DNA from: Nonomuraea sp. NEAU-A123
GTDB lineage: Bacteria > Actinomycetota > Actinomycetes > Streptosporangiales > Streptosporangiaceae
Assembly: GCF_018603905.1 (NCBI RefSeq)
Contig: NZ_JAHFZZ010000003.1
Span: 372,001-436,000 of the forward strand
DNA: 64,000 nucleotides
Direction of reading: 5' to 3'
Shown here: positions 16,443 to 24,189 of the stretch, one piece after another
Layout: each line of letters begins with the position of its first letter
Numbering within the stretch: the stretch's first letter is position 1
Made by a program: the position numbers and the translations under genes
Notes under the pieces: generated by a model
Seen by the model: only the letters and a program-made list of their open reading frames with translations
Database searches by the model: none
What the model was told of the DNA's origin: nothing

Positions 16443-16739
16443 ATGGAACTCGACGGCGCCAGCTACAGCGCCAGCCGGATCAAAGGGCTGGCGGGGGCGA
16501 TGGGCGATCTCGCGGACAGACTGCGGGGCGTGGAAGACCGGTACGAGACGCACAAGGAGGCGGCCCGCAAGGCGCTCGGTGACGACGACTACGCGCGCGC
16601 GTACTGGCAGGTGAACGGGCAGCGGCTGGAAGCGATCGGCGCCGCCCTCAAGCTCCTCACCCAGGCCGCCCAGCGTGAGGAGGAGCGCCTCGGCAGCGCC
16701 TCCGCCACCTACCGCGCCACCGACGACGCCAACGGCTGA
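16443..16739 (+). CDS. ESX-1 secretion-associated / WXG100-like small helical protein
   Basis: This 98-aa, nearly all-helical protein contains LAGAMGDLADRLRGVEDRYE, DDDYARAYWQVNGQRLEAIG and LLTQAAQREEERLGSAS. The YW..N turn between two helices and the length fit EspC/WXG100-like substrates of type VII secretion. It is transcribed away from the YbaB-like and amidoligase genes. It probably heterodimerises with or escorts the large effector. A comparable small protein occurs at 47.3 kb in the second locus. Confidence 0.7.
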   Translation: MELDGASYSASRIKGLAGAMGDLADRLRGVEDRYETHKEAARKALGDDDYARAYWQVNGQRLEAIGAALKLLTQAAQREEERLGSASATYRATDDANG

Positions 16740-16783
16740 GCATCCCCAGATCCGAGGCGGGCCGGACTGATGCCGAAGGGCAC

Positions 16784-16850
16784 TCGCCAGCACATGCTCT
16801 GATCTCAGGTCCGGAAATCGGGCCACGATCAGAAAGATCCCGATTCGCAC
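16784..16850 (-). pseudogene. Truncated 5' end of an LLM oxidoreductase gene
   Basis: The frame starts at an ATG at 16850 and encodes MRIGIFLIVARFPDLRSEHV-LAS, matching residues 1-23 of the LLM protein at 8.8-9.8 kb with three or so substitutions. It then runs into unrelated sequence. It is preceded on its strand by rnhB, as the intact gene would have been ancestrally. Confidence 0.9.
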
Positions 16851-17148
16851 CCCACCGATAATGACTCACCAAACAGAACTAGCCGAAGAGGCTCGCCTGG
16901 CCCGCGCCCACCGCCGGATCCCGGTGCCTTTTGAGGTGCCGCCAGCGCGGCAGGCCGTCCAGGTAGGACCACGACAACCGATGATGCTCCGTAGGCCCCA
17001 AGCGGGCCAACGCCTCCTGATGGACCGGTGACGGATAGCCGGCGTTGTCCGCGAAGCCGTACTCCTCGCAACCGATCGTCCCCATGTACGCATCGCGCCG
17101 TACCTTCGCCAGGACCGAGGCGGCCGCCACCGAGATGCTGGCCGAGTC
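16784..17148. repeat. Right copy of the direct repeat flanking the amidoligase island
   Basis: These 365 bp are homologous to 9734-10109. In this copy the rnhB end continues into the intact gene, while the LLM part breaks off at 16784 into the 3' flank of the ESX-like gene. Intact LLM on the left and intact rnhB on the right, with reciprocal truncations, is the signature of single-crossover integration or of a tandem duplication. Confidence 0.9.
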
Positions 17149-17550
17149 GCCCTTGACCTCAAGGCGTACCGGCCACGGAGCGCCGATGTAGTCATGCGAG
17201 CCGTCGAGGATCAGCGCGTCGGGCCGCACCGGGAGCGCGGCCAGGGCGCGACGGGCGGCGCGGCGCAGGGCCTCCGTCATGCCGAGCTCGTCGACCTCCG
17301 CATGGGTGGCGTCGCCGAAGCCGATGCCGACCGCCCATGACTCCAGCGCGGCGGCCACCGTCCCGCGCTTGGCGGCCGACAGCTGCTTGGAGTCCGTCAG
17401 CCCGGCGGGCGGGTCCGACAGGTCGGTGATGACGGCGCATACCGTCACCGGGCCGGCCCAGGCGCCCCGGCCCACTTCGTCGAGGCCCGCGACCGTGGTC
17501 GTGCTGCGCTGCGCGAGCAGCAGGTGCTCGATGTCGTAGGAGGGCGCCAT
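16879..17550 (-). CDS. rnhB: Ribonuclease HII
   Basis: This 223-aa cytoplasmic enzyme cleaves the RNA strand of RNA-DNA hybrids, including single ribonucleotides in DNA. The catalytic DEDD set is present: Asp and Glu in [13 protein letters not shown] near residue 23, Asp in [11 protein letters not shown] and the last Asp in [11 protein letters not shown]. The ATG at 17550 is used; a GTG two codons upstream is equivalent. Its 3' third is duplicated at 9.8-10.1 kb. The LysR gene ends 12 bp upstream in the same orientation. Confidence 0.95.
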   Translation of the reverse strand: MAPSYDIEHLLLAQRSTTTVAGLDEVGRGAWAGPVTVCAVITDLSDPPAGLTDSKQLSAAKRGTVAAALESWAVGIGFGDATHAEVDELGMTEALRRAARRALAALPVRPDALILDGSHDYIGAPWPVRLEVKGDSASISVAAASVLAKVRRDAYMGTIGCEEYGFADNAGYPSPVHQEALARLGPTEHHRLSWSYLDGLPRWRHLKRHRDPAVGAGQASLFG

Positions 17551-17562
17551 GGGCACCAGACG

Positions 17563-18498
17563 TTATCGCTCCGCGAGGCGTACCGGATCCAGATCGGCGG
17601 CCAGGTAGCGCGCCGCGACGTGGATGGCCCGCAGGGTCACCGACACCGACGGGCGGTGGACGCTGGAGCCGCGCGCGACGGCCCGCACCTCGCGGCCCAC
17701 CGGGTTGCCGGCGAACTGGCGTACGGCGATGCCGCGGACGCCGGCGGCCAGCGCGAGCGCGGGCACGGCGGCGATCCCGATGCCCTTGGCGACCAGCGAC
17801 AGGATCGTGCCCAGCCCCTCGAACTCCCACGGCGTCGGCCTGGTGCCGCCCACGTCCACGAAGAGCCGGTCGACCGCTAGGCGCGACGGCTCCCCGTCCG
17901 GGGTGGCCATCCACGGCTCGTCACGCAGCTCGCGCAGGTCCAGGGGCACCTCCGGGTCGGCCAGCCGGTGCTTGCGCGGCACCACCAGCACCAGCGGGTC
18001 GTACAGCAGCGGGAACGCCCGCAGGCTGTCGCTGTCGCCGACCCGCCCGTACCAGTCGTCCACGAGCGCGATGTCCACCTCGCCCGACTGCACCTCCCGC
18101 ATGCCCCGCCCCGACCGGCTCTGCCCGAGCCTGAGCGTCAGCTCGGTGTGACGGCGCAGCGAGCGGGCGAGCGCGGGCGCGAACGCGACCGCCGCCGTGG
18201 GGAAGGCGGTCACCACCACCCGGCCGGACGGCGTCGCCGCGTGGGCCGAAAGGTCGGATTCGGCCTCCTCGACCATGGACAGGATGCGTTCGGCATGGGT
18301 CACCAGGCGGCGGCCCGCGTCGGTCAGCTCGGCGCTGCGCGCGGTCCGGTCGATCAACGCGGTTCCGGTCTCGCGTTCGAGGGCGACCAACTGCTGGGAC
18401 ACGGCCGAAGGACTGTATCCGAGTGACTCAGCGGTCGCCGCGATGCTGCCCCGACGGGCAAACTCGCAGATCAACACCAAACGCCGTAATTCGAGCAT
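17563..18498 (-). CDS. LysR family transcriptional regulator
   Basis: The 311-aa protein has an N-terminal winged HTH (LRRLVLICEFARRGSIAATA, then YSPSAVSQQLVALERETG) and a periplasmic-binding-like effector domain from about residue 90. It is divergent from an aminotransferase gene with 79 bp between starts, the classical LysR arrangement. It most likely controls that aminotransferase in response to an amino acid or keto acid. Confidence 0.92.
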   Translation of the reverse strand: MLELRRLVLICEFARRGSIAATAESLGYSPSAVSQQLVALERETGTALIDRTARSAELTDAGRRLVTHAERILSMVEEAESDLSAHAATPSGRVVVTAFPTAAVAFAPALARSLRRHTELTLRLGQSRSGRGMREVQSGEVDIALVDDWYGRVGDSDSLRAFPLLYDPLVLVVPRKHRLADPEVPLDLRELRDEPWMATPDGEPSRLAVDRLFVDVGGTRPTPWEFEGLGTILSLVAKGIGIAAVPALALAAGVRGIAVRQFAGNPVGREVRAVARGSSVHRPSVSVTLRAIHVAARYLAADLDPVRLAER

Positions 18499-18539
18499 CG
18501 GACTTCCTTACGCCTACCCACAAAAAGCCTCGCTTGTGC

Positions 18540-18553
18540 TGATGCCTTCATCA
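18540..18553. promoter_or_regulatory. Candidate LysR operator (inverted repeat)
   Basis: TGATG-CCTT-CATCA is a perfect 5-bp dyad with a 4-bp spacer in the 79-bp divergent region. It is of the size of a LysR box (T-N11/12-A with internal symmetry). It lies 25 bp before the aminotransferase ATG, in an activator or autorepression position. No binding evidence can be read from sequence alone. Confidence 0.4.
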
Positions 18554-18577
18554 AACCACGCTGGGAACGTGACAACC

Positions 18578-19864
18578 ATGACGGTTACCCTCTCCGCCAC
18601 GCTGGCGGCCAACGAAGAGATCGACCGAAGACGACGCGCCGGGGAACGGGTGCTGCACCTCGCCTTCGGTGAGGCCGGGCTGCCCGTCCACCCGGCGCTG
18701 CGCGACAAGCTGGTCGCCGCATCCGAACGCAACGGCTACGGGCCGGTCGCGGGCGCGGCCGACCTGCGGAGCGCGGCGGCGGGCTACTGGACCCGACGGG
18801 GGCTCTCCACCGACCCCGAGCTGGTCGTCTGCGGGCCCGGCAGCAAGTCCCTGCTGTACGGCGTGCTGCTGGCCATCGGCGGCGACATCGTCCTGCCCAT
18901 GCCCAGCTGGGTCAGCTACGCGGCGCAGGCCGACCTGGTCGGCGCCCGCCCGATCCTGGTTCCGCCCCCCGCGGGACAGGGCGGCGTACCGGATCCGGAG
19001 CGGGTGACCTCGGCCGTGCTGCACGCTCGCGCTCAGGGCAGGACCGTCAGCTCGGTGCTCGTGACGCTGCCTGACAACCCCACCGGGCGCCTCGCGCCGC
19101 CGCAGACCATCCGGCGGCTGGTGGAGGTCGCCCGCGAGCTCGACCTGTACATCATCTCCGACGAGATCTACCGGGACCTGCTGCACGACCCGCTGCTCCC
19201 GTTCACCTCGCCCGCCGACCTGGCGCCCGAGCGCACGGTCGTCACCACCGGGCTCAGCAAGAGCCTGGCGCTGGGCGGCTGGCGGATCGGCGTGGCCAGG
19301 CTGCCCGACGAGGCGTACGACCTGCGCGCCAAAATGCTCGCGGTGGCCAGCGAGATCTGGTCCGCCCCGGCCGCTCCCGTGCAGGAAGCCGCCGCCTACG
19401 CCTTCACCGACCCGCCCGAGCTGGTCGAGCGCATCGTGCGGAGCCGGAGGCTGCACGGAATGCTCGCCCACGAGGTGCGGGACAGGTTCGTCGAGATCGG
19501 CGCCTCGGTGCCCACTCCCCAGGGCGGGTTCTACCTCTACCCGGACCTGAGCCACCTGCGGCTCGGCGGCTCGGCGGAGATCACCCGCCTCCTGCTCGAC
19601 GACCACGGCATCGGCGTGCTGCCCGGCCACGCGTTCGGCGACGATCCCAGCGCCGCGCGGGTGCGGGTCGCGGTGAGCCTGCTCTACGGGGACACCTCGG
19701 AGGAGCGTCTGGCCGCACTGAACAGTCAAGATCCGCTCCAACTGCCGTGGATCGCGGCCAATCTCGACCTGCTGTCGATGGGCTTGACGGAGCTCTCCGC
19801 ACAACGGCGGAGCCCGGTGCGTGAACGGCACCCGGCGCTCGTGCCGACGCCATGTCACAGTTAG
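18578..19864 (+). CDS. PLP-dependent aminotransferase, class I/II
   Basis: The protein is 428 aa of fold type I. The substrate-binding segment is LAFGEAGLPVHPALRDKLV, a YGPVAGAADLRSAAA segment follows, the PLP phosphate motif is CGPGSKSLLYGV and the key asparagine is in LPDNPTGRLAPP. ISDEIYRDLL carries the Asp/Tyr of the cofactor site, and the Schiff-base lysine is in TTGLSKSLALGGWRIG. The C-terminus is extended (LSAQRRSPVRERHPALVPTP). The ATG at 18578 is preferred over upstream in-frame codons that are antisense to the LysR gene. It probably transaminates aromatic or branched amino acids under LysR control; the specificity is unknown. Confidence 0.9.
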   Translation: MTVTLSATLAANEEIDRRRRAGERVLHLAFGEAGLPVHPALRDKLVAASERNGYGPVAGAADLRSAAAGYWTRRGLSTDPELVVCGPGSKSLLYGVLLAIGGDIVLPMPSWVSYAAQADLVGARPILVPPPAGQGGVPDPERVTSAVLHARAQGRTVSSVLVTLPDNPTGRLAPPQTIRRLVEVARELDLYIISDEIYRDLLHDPLLPFTSPADLAPERTVVTTGLSKSLALGGWRIGVARLPDEAYDLRAKMLAVASEIWSAPAAPVQEAAAYAFTDPPELVERIVRSRRLHGMLAHEVRDRFVEIGASVPTPQGGFYLYPDLSHLRLGGSAEITRLLLDDHGIGVLPGHAFGDDPSAARVRVAVSLLYGDTSEERLAALNSQDPLQLPWIAANLDLLSMGLTELSAQRRSPVRERHPALVPTPCHS

Positions 19865-20005
19865 GCGAAACTTTGTCCACGGGCCGGTGCGGTGACCCCG
19901 CAATCGGCCCGCTGAGCTGCATAAACACCCGAGTTGCAACAAGCTGCAAAGAATGCTGGACGAGTACTGTTCTCCCGCATACCAAGCAGCCTCCATCATG
20001 TGCTC

Positions 20006-20650
20006 ATGCCCGCTCTTGTCACCCTGTCCGGGCGCCTCGTGCGCCTGGAACCTCTCAGCCTCGCGGTGATCGACGACCTCGTCGCCGCGGCGAGTGAAGA
20101 CCGCTCCACGTATGCCTTCACCCGTGTCCCGGCCAGCCGGGACGAGATGGTCTCCTATGTGGAGGCCGCGCTGGCTGAGCAGGCGGAGGGCCGCACACTG
20201 CCCTTCGCCGTCCGGTGGCTGAACACCGACCGAGTCGTCGGTGCCACCCGTCTCATGCACCTGGAGTACTGGCAGGGCCCCATGCCCTGGCCGCCGGGTA
20301 CGCGGAGCGCGGTAGGCGATGTCCCGTCCGTGGCCGACATCGGTTACACCTGGCTGGGCGCTTCCGCCCAGGGCACGGGTGCGAACCGGGAGAGCAAGTT
20401 CCTGATGCTCTCGCACGCCTTCGAGACGTGGAACGTCCACCGCATCACGCTCAAGTCAGACGTCCGCAACAACAGGTCGCTGGCCGCCATAGCCGCCTTG
20501 GGCGCGCATTTCGACGGGATACGCCGGGCGGAATGCAGGGGCGCCGATGACACCGTCCGAGATACGGCGTTCTACTCGATCCTGAACTCTGAATGGCCCG
20601 GGATTCGAGAACGGCTGGCCCAGAGGCTCGGCCTCGCCGAAGCAGCATAA
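20006..20650 (+). CDS. GNAT family N-acetyltransferase (RimJ/RimL type)
   Basis: The protein is 214 aa. It starts MPALVTLSGRLVRLEPL and has the acetyl-CoA site in the segment YTWLGASAQGTGANRESKFL (a Q/RxxGxG-like motif). HRITLKSDVRNNRSLAAIAA follows, a signature of RimJ/RimL-like enzymes and of proteins acetylating small molecules or N-termini. The ATG at 20006 gives the conserved start; the frame is open for 24 more codons upstream but without RBS support. A terminator follows directly. Confidence 0.88.
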   Translation: MPALVTLSGRLVRLEPLSLAVIDDLVAAASEDRSTYAFTRVPASRDEMVSYVEAALAEQAEGRTLPFAVRWLNTDRVVGATRLMHLEYWQGPMPWPPGTRSAVGDVPSVADIGYTWLGASAQGTGANRESKFLMLSHAFETWNVHRITLKSDVRNNRSLAAIAALGAHFDGIRRAECRGADDTVRDTAFYSILNSEWPGIRERLAQRLGLAEAA

Positions 20651-20663
20651 GCACCGTCCGCCA

Positions 20664-20687
20664 AGGCCCCGCCGTACGGCGGGGCCT
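20664..20687 (+). terminator. Terminator hairpin after the acetyltransferase gene
   Basis: A perfect 10-bp stem AGGCCCCGCC / GGCGGGGCCT with loop GTAC lies 14 bp after the stop codon and is followed by TGTGTCTTG. It separates the acetyltransferase from the SARP promoter region. Confidence 0.85.
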
Positions 20688-20773
20688 GTGTCTTGCGCCA
20701 TATATGCCAGCGTCATGGCCGCCCCCGTGTAATTGGGGCCATGTCACTGTTGACTCTCAGGATCCATCGCCCG

Positions 20774-20815
20774 ACTCAACGCTCGATTAACGACCGATCA
20801 ACGCTTCGGTTAACG
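20774..20815 (+). promoter_or_regulatory. SARP-type heptamer direct-repeat array upstream of the AfsR-like gene
   Basis: Four related heptamers stand in line: ACTCAAC, GATTAAC, GATCAAC and GGTTAAC. Their AAC cores are at 20778, 20789, 20800 and 20812, giving spacings of 11, 11 and 12 bp. Direct heptamers repeated once per helical turn are the known binding pattern of SARP proteins. The array lies 83-124 bp upstream of the SARP start codon, so it is the obvious candidate for autoregulation. The repeats are seen directly; binding is inferred. Confidence 0.6.
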
Positions 20816-20897
20816 AATGGGCGGATGCCTATGTGTTGGGCAAGGATGGACCTATCATTTGGTAACAAATCTTTCCATTGCGTTGGAGACAGGCGAC

Positions 20898-23800
20898 ATG
20901 GCTGGTCAGAGCTTCGAAGGCGAGCTGAGGTTCGCCGTGCTCGGTCCCGTCCGCGCGTGGCACGATGGCAAGGAAATCGACCTGGGCACTCCGCTGCAGC
21001 GTTCCATTCTCGCCATGCTGCTCCTGCGGGAGGGCCGTGCGGTGACTCCGACCGAGATGATCGACGCGGTCTGGGGTGAGGAAGCGCCACCGAGAGCCCT
21101 CGGCGCCCTGCGTACGTACGTCTCCCGGCTGCGCACCGTCCTGGAGCCCGGCAGGGCCGCCCGCTCGCGACCCGAGCTGCTGACCTCCGTCGGCCGCGGA
21201 TACGCGCTGCGGCTGCCCGAAGGATCGCTCGACCTGACCCGGTTCGAGCGCGGCACCCACGAGGCCGAGGCCGCGCGCCGGGCCGGCAAGCCGCGTGAGG
21301 CCGCCCAGGGTCTGCGGGCCGCGCTGTCGCTGTTCGAGGGCGAGCCGCTGGCCGGAGCCGTCGGGCCGTACGCCGAGCACCAGCGCGACCGGCTGGTCGA
21401 GCGCCGGATCAGCGTGGTCGAGACGCTCATGGACGTGGACCTGGAGCTGGGCGAGCACGCCGCGGTCGTCTCCGAGCTGATCGCGCTGACCGCCGAGCAC
21501 CCGCTGCGTGAGCGCCTGCGCGCCCAGCTCATGCTGGCCTACTACCGGTGCGGCCGGCAGGGTGACGCGCTGGCCGTCTTCACCGAGACGCGCGAGGCGC
21601 TGATCGAGGAGCTGGGCATCGAGCCCGGCCCCGAGCTGACCACGCTGCACCAGCGCATCCTGGCCGCCGACCCCACACTGACCGTCGCCGAGGTGGCCGA
21701 GGAGGAAGGGCCGCGGGAAGAGGAGGAGCCGACGCTCCACCTGCCGCGCCCCGCGCAGCTGCCCGCCGCCGTGAACGACTTCACCGGGCGCATGGAGATC
21801 GCCGGGCGGCTGCGTACGCTGCTGGCCTCGCAGTCGGCCGCCGAGGGCGTGCCGGTGGCCGCGATCTGCGGGATCGGCGGGGTCGGTAAGACCACCCTGG
21901 CCGTGCACGTGGCGCACGCGGCCGGCGACCTGTTCCCCGACGGCCAGCTCTACGCCGACCTGCGCGGCTACACCGACGAGGCGACCGGGCCCGAATCGGC
22001 GCTGGGCGCGTTCCTGCGCGCGCTGGGCGTCCCGTCCGACGTCATTCCCGAGCGCCTGGCCGAACGGTCGGCGCTCTTCCGGTCCCTGCTCGCCGAAAAG
22101 CGCATCCTCGTGCTGCTGGACAACGCCCACGACGCCGAGCAGGTCACCCCGCTGCTGCCGGGCTCGCCGGGCTGCGCGGCCATCGTCACCAGCCGCCACA
22201 AGCTGGCCGATCTGCCCTCTGCCCGGCTGTTCGACCTGGACGTGATGGAGCCGGACGAGGCGCTGACGCTGTTCGCCTCGGTGGCCGGGCCCGAGCGGGT
22301 GGCGGCCGAGCGCGACGCCGCCATGGACGTGGTCGCCGCCTGCGGGTTCCTGCCGCTGGCCGTACGGATCGTGGCGGCCAGGCTGGCCGCTCGGCTCTCG
22401 TGGACGGTCGCCTCGCTGGTGCCCCGGCTGGCCGACGAGCAGCGCCGCCTCGACGAGATGCGCGTGGGCAATCTCGCGGTCGAGGCCACGTTCGCGCTCG
22501 GATACGGGCATCTGGACACCGCCCAGTCCCGCGCGTTCCGGCTGCTGTCGCTGCCCAACGGGCCCGACATCTCGGTCGGGGCGGCGGCGGCCGTGCTGTC
22601 GGCGAGCGTGTTCGACACCGAGGACCTGCTGGAGTCGCTGGTCGACGCCAGCCTGCTGGAGGCGCCCGCGCCGGGCCGCTACCGCTTCCACGACCTGCTC
22701 AAGCTGTTCGCCCGCCGGACGCTGGAGAAGACCGAACGGCCGCAGGCCCGCACGATGGCGCTGCGCCGGCTGCTCGGGTTCTACCTGGCCTCCGCCCAGT
22801 CGGCGCACCGGCTGGCGTATGAGGGCAGCATGATCGCCGACAACCTCCAGGTGGACGGCAGCGGGCTCTCGTTCAACTCCGTCGGCGAGGCCGTCGCCTG
22901 GCTGGTCGCCGAGGGCGACTCGCTGTTCGCCGCGATCAACCAGGCCGCCGCGACCGCCCGCGCCCCGGAGCCGCTGCTGCCCGCCGGCGACCTGCTGGTG
23001 GCCATGGAGCCGCTGCTGGAGTCCGGCACCCACACCCGCGAGTTCGACCAGGGCACGCGGGCCGTGCTGGCCACCGCCAAGCGCATCGGCGACACCGGCA
23101 GCGAGCTGCGTGCCCGTTACGTGCTCGGCCGGGTGCTGTTCGCCAGCAACCGGCTCAGGCAGGCCGAGGAGCAGTTCAGGATCGTGCACGAGCTGTCGGT
23201 CGAGCGCGGGGAGAAGGTCGTCACCGGTGAGGTGATGAACGCGCTGGCCGTCGTCGTGGGCCGGCAGCGCCGCCACGCCGAGGCGCTGACCTGGTTCGAC
23301 TCGGCCATGCGCTGGTACCGCGAGAACGGCGTACCGGCCGGCGAGGCGCTCGTGCTCAGCTACTCGGCCCGCGACCACCTCGGCCTCGGCCGCCCCGAAG
23401 ACGCGATCGCCGCGGCGGAGAAGGGCCTGGCCATCTTCACCGAGATCGGCAGCGGCGCCGGCACCGCCCGCGCCCGCTACCACCTGGGCATCGTCCTGTC
23501 GCGGGTGGGCCGCATCACCGAGGCCGTCCACCACCACGCCGAGTGCCTGGCCTTCTTCCGCGCCAGCAAGCAGCGGGTGTGGGAGCAGCGGGTCTGCTCC
23601 CGCCTCGCCGAGACGTTCATCGCCGCGCAGCGCTACCCCGACGCCGTACGGCACGCGGAGCAGGCCCTGGTGGTGTCGAGAGAGATCGGCCATCCCTATG
23701 GCGAGGCGCTCTCGCTGATGGTGCTCGGCGAGGCGCTCAAGGGCATGGGCAGCGCCACGAGGAGCCTCGACTGCCTACGGCAGGCCTTCGAGATCTTCTC

Positions 23801-23906
23801 GATGCTCGGCGCCCCCGAGGCGGAGGACCTCAGGGCCCGTCTCGGCATCGCCCCGGTCGTCGATCCTGCTGTCGGTCCCGTTGTCGAGCCCGTCGTCGAG
23901 CTCTGA
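20898..23906 (+). CDS. AfsR/SARP-type regulator with NB-ARC and TPR domains
   Basis: The protein is 1002 aa. Residues 10-100 are an OmpR-type winged HTH (FAVLGPVRAWHDGKEIDLGT, RTYVSRLRTVLEPGR). Residues 105-255 are the BTAD helical domain (RFERGTHEAEAARRAG to LGIEPGPELTTLHQRIL). About 290-570 is an NB-ARC/STAND ATPase with P-loop GIGGVGKTTLA and RILVLLDNAHDAEQV. The rest is a winged helix then TPRs (VLFASNRLRQAEEQFRIVHE, HLGIVLSRVGRITEAVHHHA). The start at 20898 follows GGAGACAGGCGAC. Such large SARPs are pathway or global activators of secondary metabolism and development. No biosynthetic cluster is visible here, so it may act at a distance. The C-terminus ends in a VDPAVGPVVEPVVEL tail. Confidence 0.93.
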   Translation: MAGQSFEGELRFAVLGPVRAWHDGKEIDLGTPLQRSILAMLLLREGRAVTPTEMIDAVWGEEAPPRALGALRTYVSRLRTVLEPGRAARSRPELLTSVGRGYALRLPEGSLDLTRFERGTHEAEAARRAGKPREAAQGLRAALSLFEGEPLAGAVGPYAEHQRDRLVERRISVVETLMDVDLELGEHAAVVSELIALTAEHPLRERLRAQLMLAYYRCGRQGDALAVFTETREALIEELGIEPGPELTTLHQRILAADPTLTVAEVAEEEGPREEEEPTLHLPRPAQLPAAVNDFTGRMEIAGRLRTLLASQSAAEGVPVAAICGIGGVGKTTLAVHVAHAAGDLFPDGQLYADLRGYTDEATGPESALGAFLRALGVPSDVIPERLAERSALFRSLLAEKRILVLLDNAHDAEQVTPLLPGSPGCAAIVTSRHKLADLPSARLFDLDVMEPDEALTLFASVAGPERVAAERDAAMDVVAACGFLPLAVRIVAARLAARLSWTVASLVPRLADEQRRLDEMRVGNLAVEATFALGYGHLDTAQSRAFRLLSLPNGPDISVGAAAAVLSASVFDTEDLLESLVDASLLEAPAPGRYRFHDLLKLFARRTLEKTERPQARTMALRRLLGFYLASAQSAHRLAYEGSMIADNLQVDGSGLSFNSVGEAVAWLVAEGDSLFAAINQAAATARAPEPLLPAGDLLVAMEPLLESGTHTREFDQGTRAVLATAKRIGDTGSELRARYVLGRVLFASNRLRQAEEQFRIVHELSVERGEKVVTGEVMNALAVVVGRQRRHAEALTWFDSAMRWYRENGVPAGEALVLSYSARDHLGLGRPEDAIAAAEKGLAIFTEIGSGAGTARARYHLGIVLSRVGRITEAVHHHAECLAFFRASKQRVWEQRVCSRLAETFIAAQRYPDAVRHAEQALVVSREIGHPYGEALSLMVLGEALKGMGSATRSLDCLRQAFEIFSMLGAPEAEDLRARLGIAPVVDPAVGPVVEPVVEL

Positions 23907-24189
23907 GTACAGCTCGTCGTCCAGACGTGTCATCCACACATGGTTGATCAAGGCTGTCCCTTTGGGAGTCACGGAGCCCCCGTGATCCATACTGTGCCGC
24001 GATTGCTAGCCCGGCCGGCCATCTGACCGTCACGCGTCGCTAGGGGGCCCGGTTTTCCGGATGCTCCGCGTAACGGCTAGCCGCCTCACATCGACGACCG
24101 GCCGGACCCGACACGAGCCTCGAACCCCCCGGGCCCGTGTCTTGGTGAGAAGCCTCCACCAGGGCGGTCAACATCCGATCAACGGCCGA
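23907..24189. other. Convergent gap with a second SARP-like heptamer array
   Basis: This 283-bp non-coding gap separates the SARP and methyltransferase 3' ends. Near its right end GGTCAAC (24166), GATCAAC (24177) and GATCAAA (24188) repeat exactly every 11 bp with 4-bp spacers. The last unit runs into the methyltransferase stop codon. The units match those upstream of the SARP gene. No promoter-proximal gene lies downstream on either strand, so this could be a decoy or titration site, a control site for an unannotated RNA, or chance. A weak TGGTG/CACCA hairpin near 24144-24161 may serve as terminator. Confidence 0.4.

Noticed and set aside
18551..20440. 629-codon minus-strand frame over the aminotransferase and acetyltransferase
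   Set aside because: It is a shadow of two well-supported genes, with no domain in its translation.
20829..23693. 954-codon open frame antisense to the SARP gene
   Set aside because: Long antisense frames are expected in GC-rich DNA. The protein is low-complexity Gly/Arg/Gln-rich, and the plus-strand frame has clear domains and codon bias.
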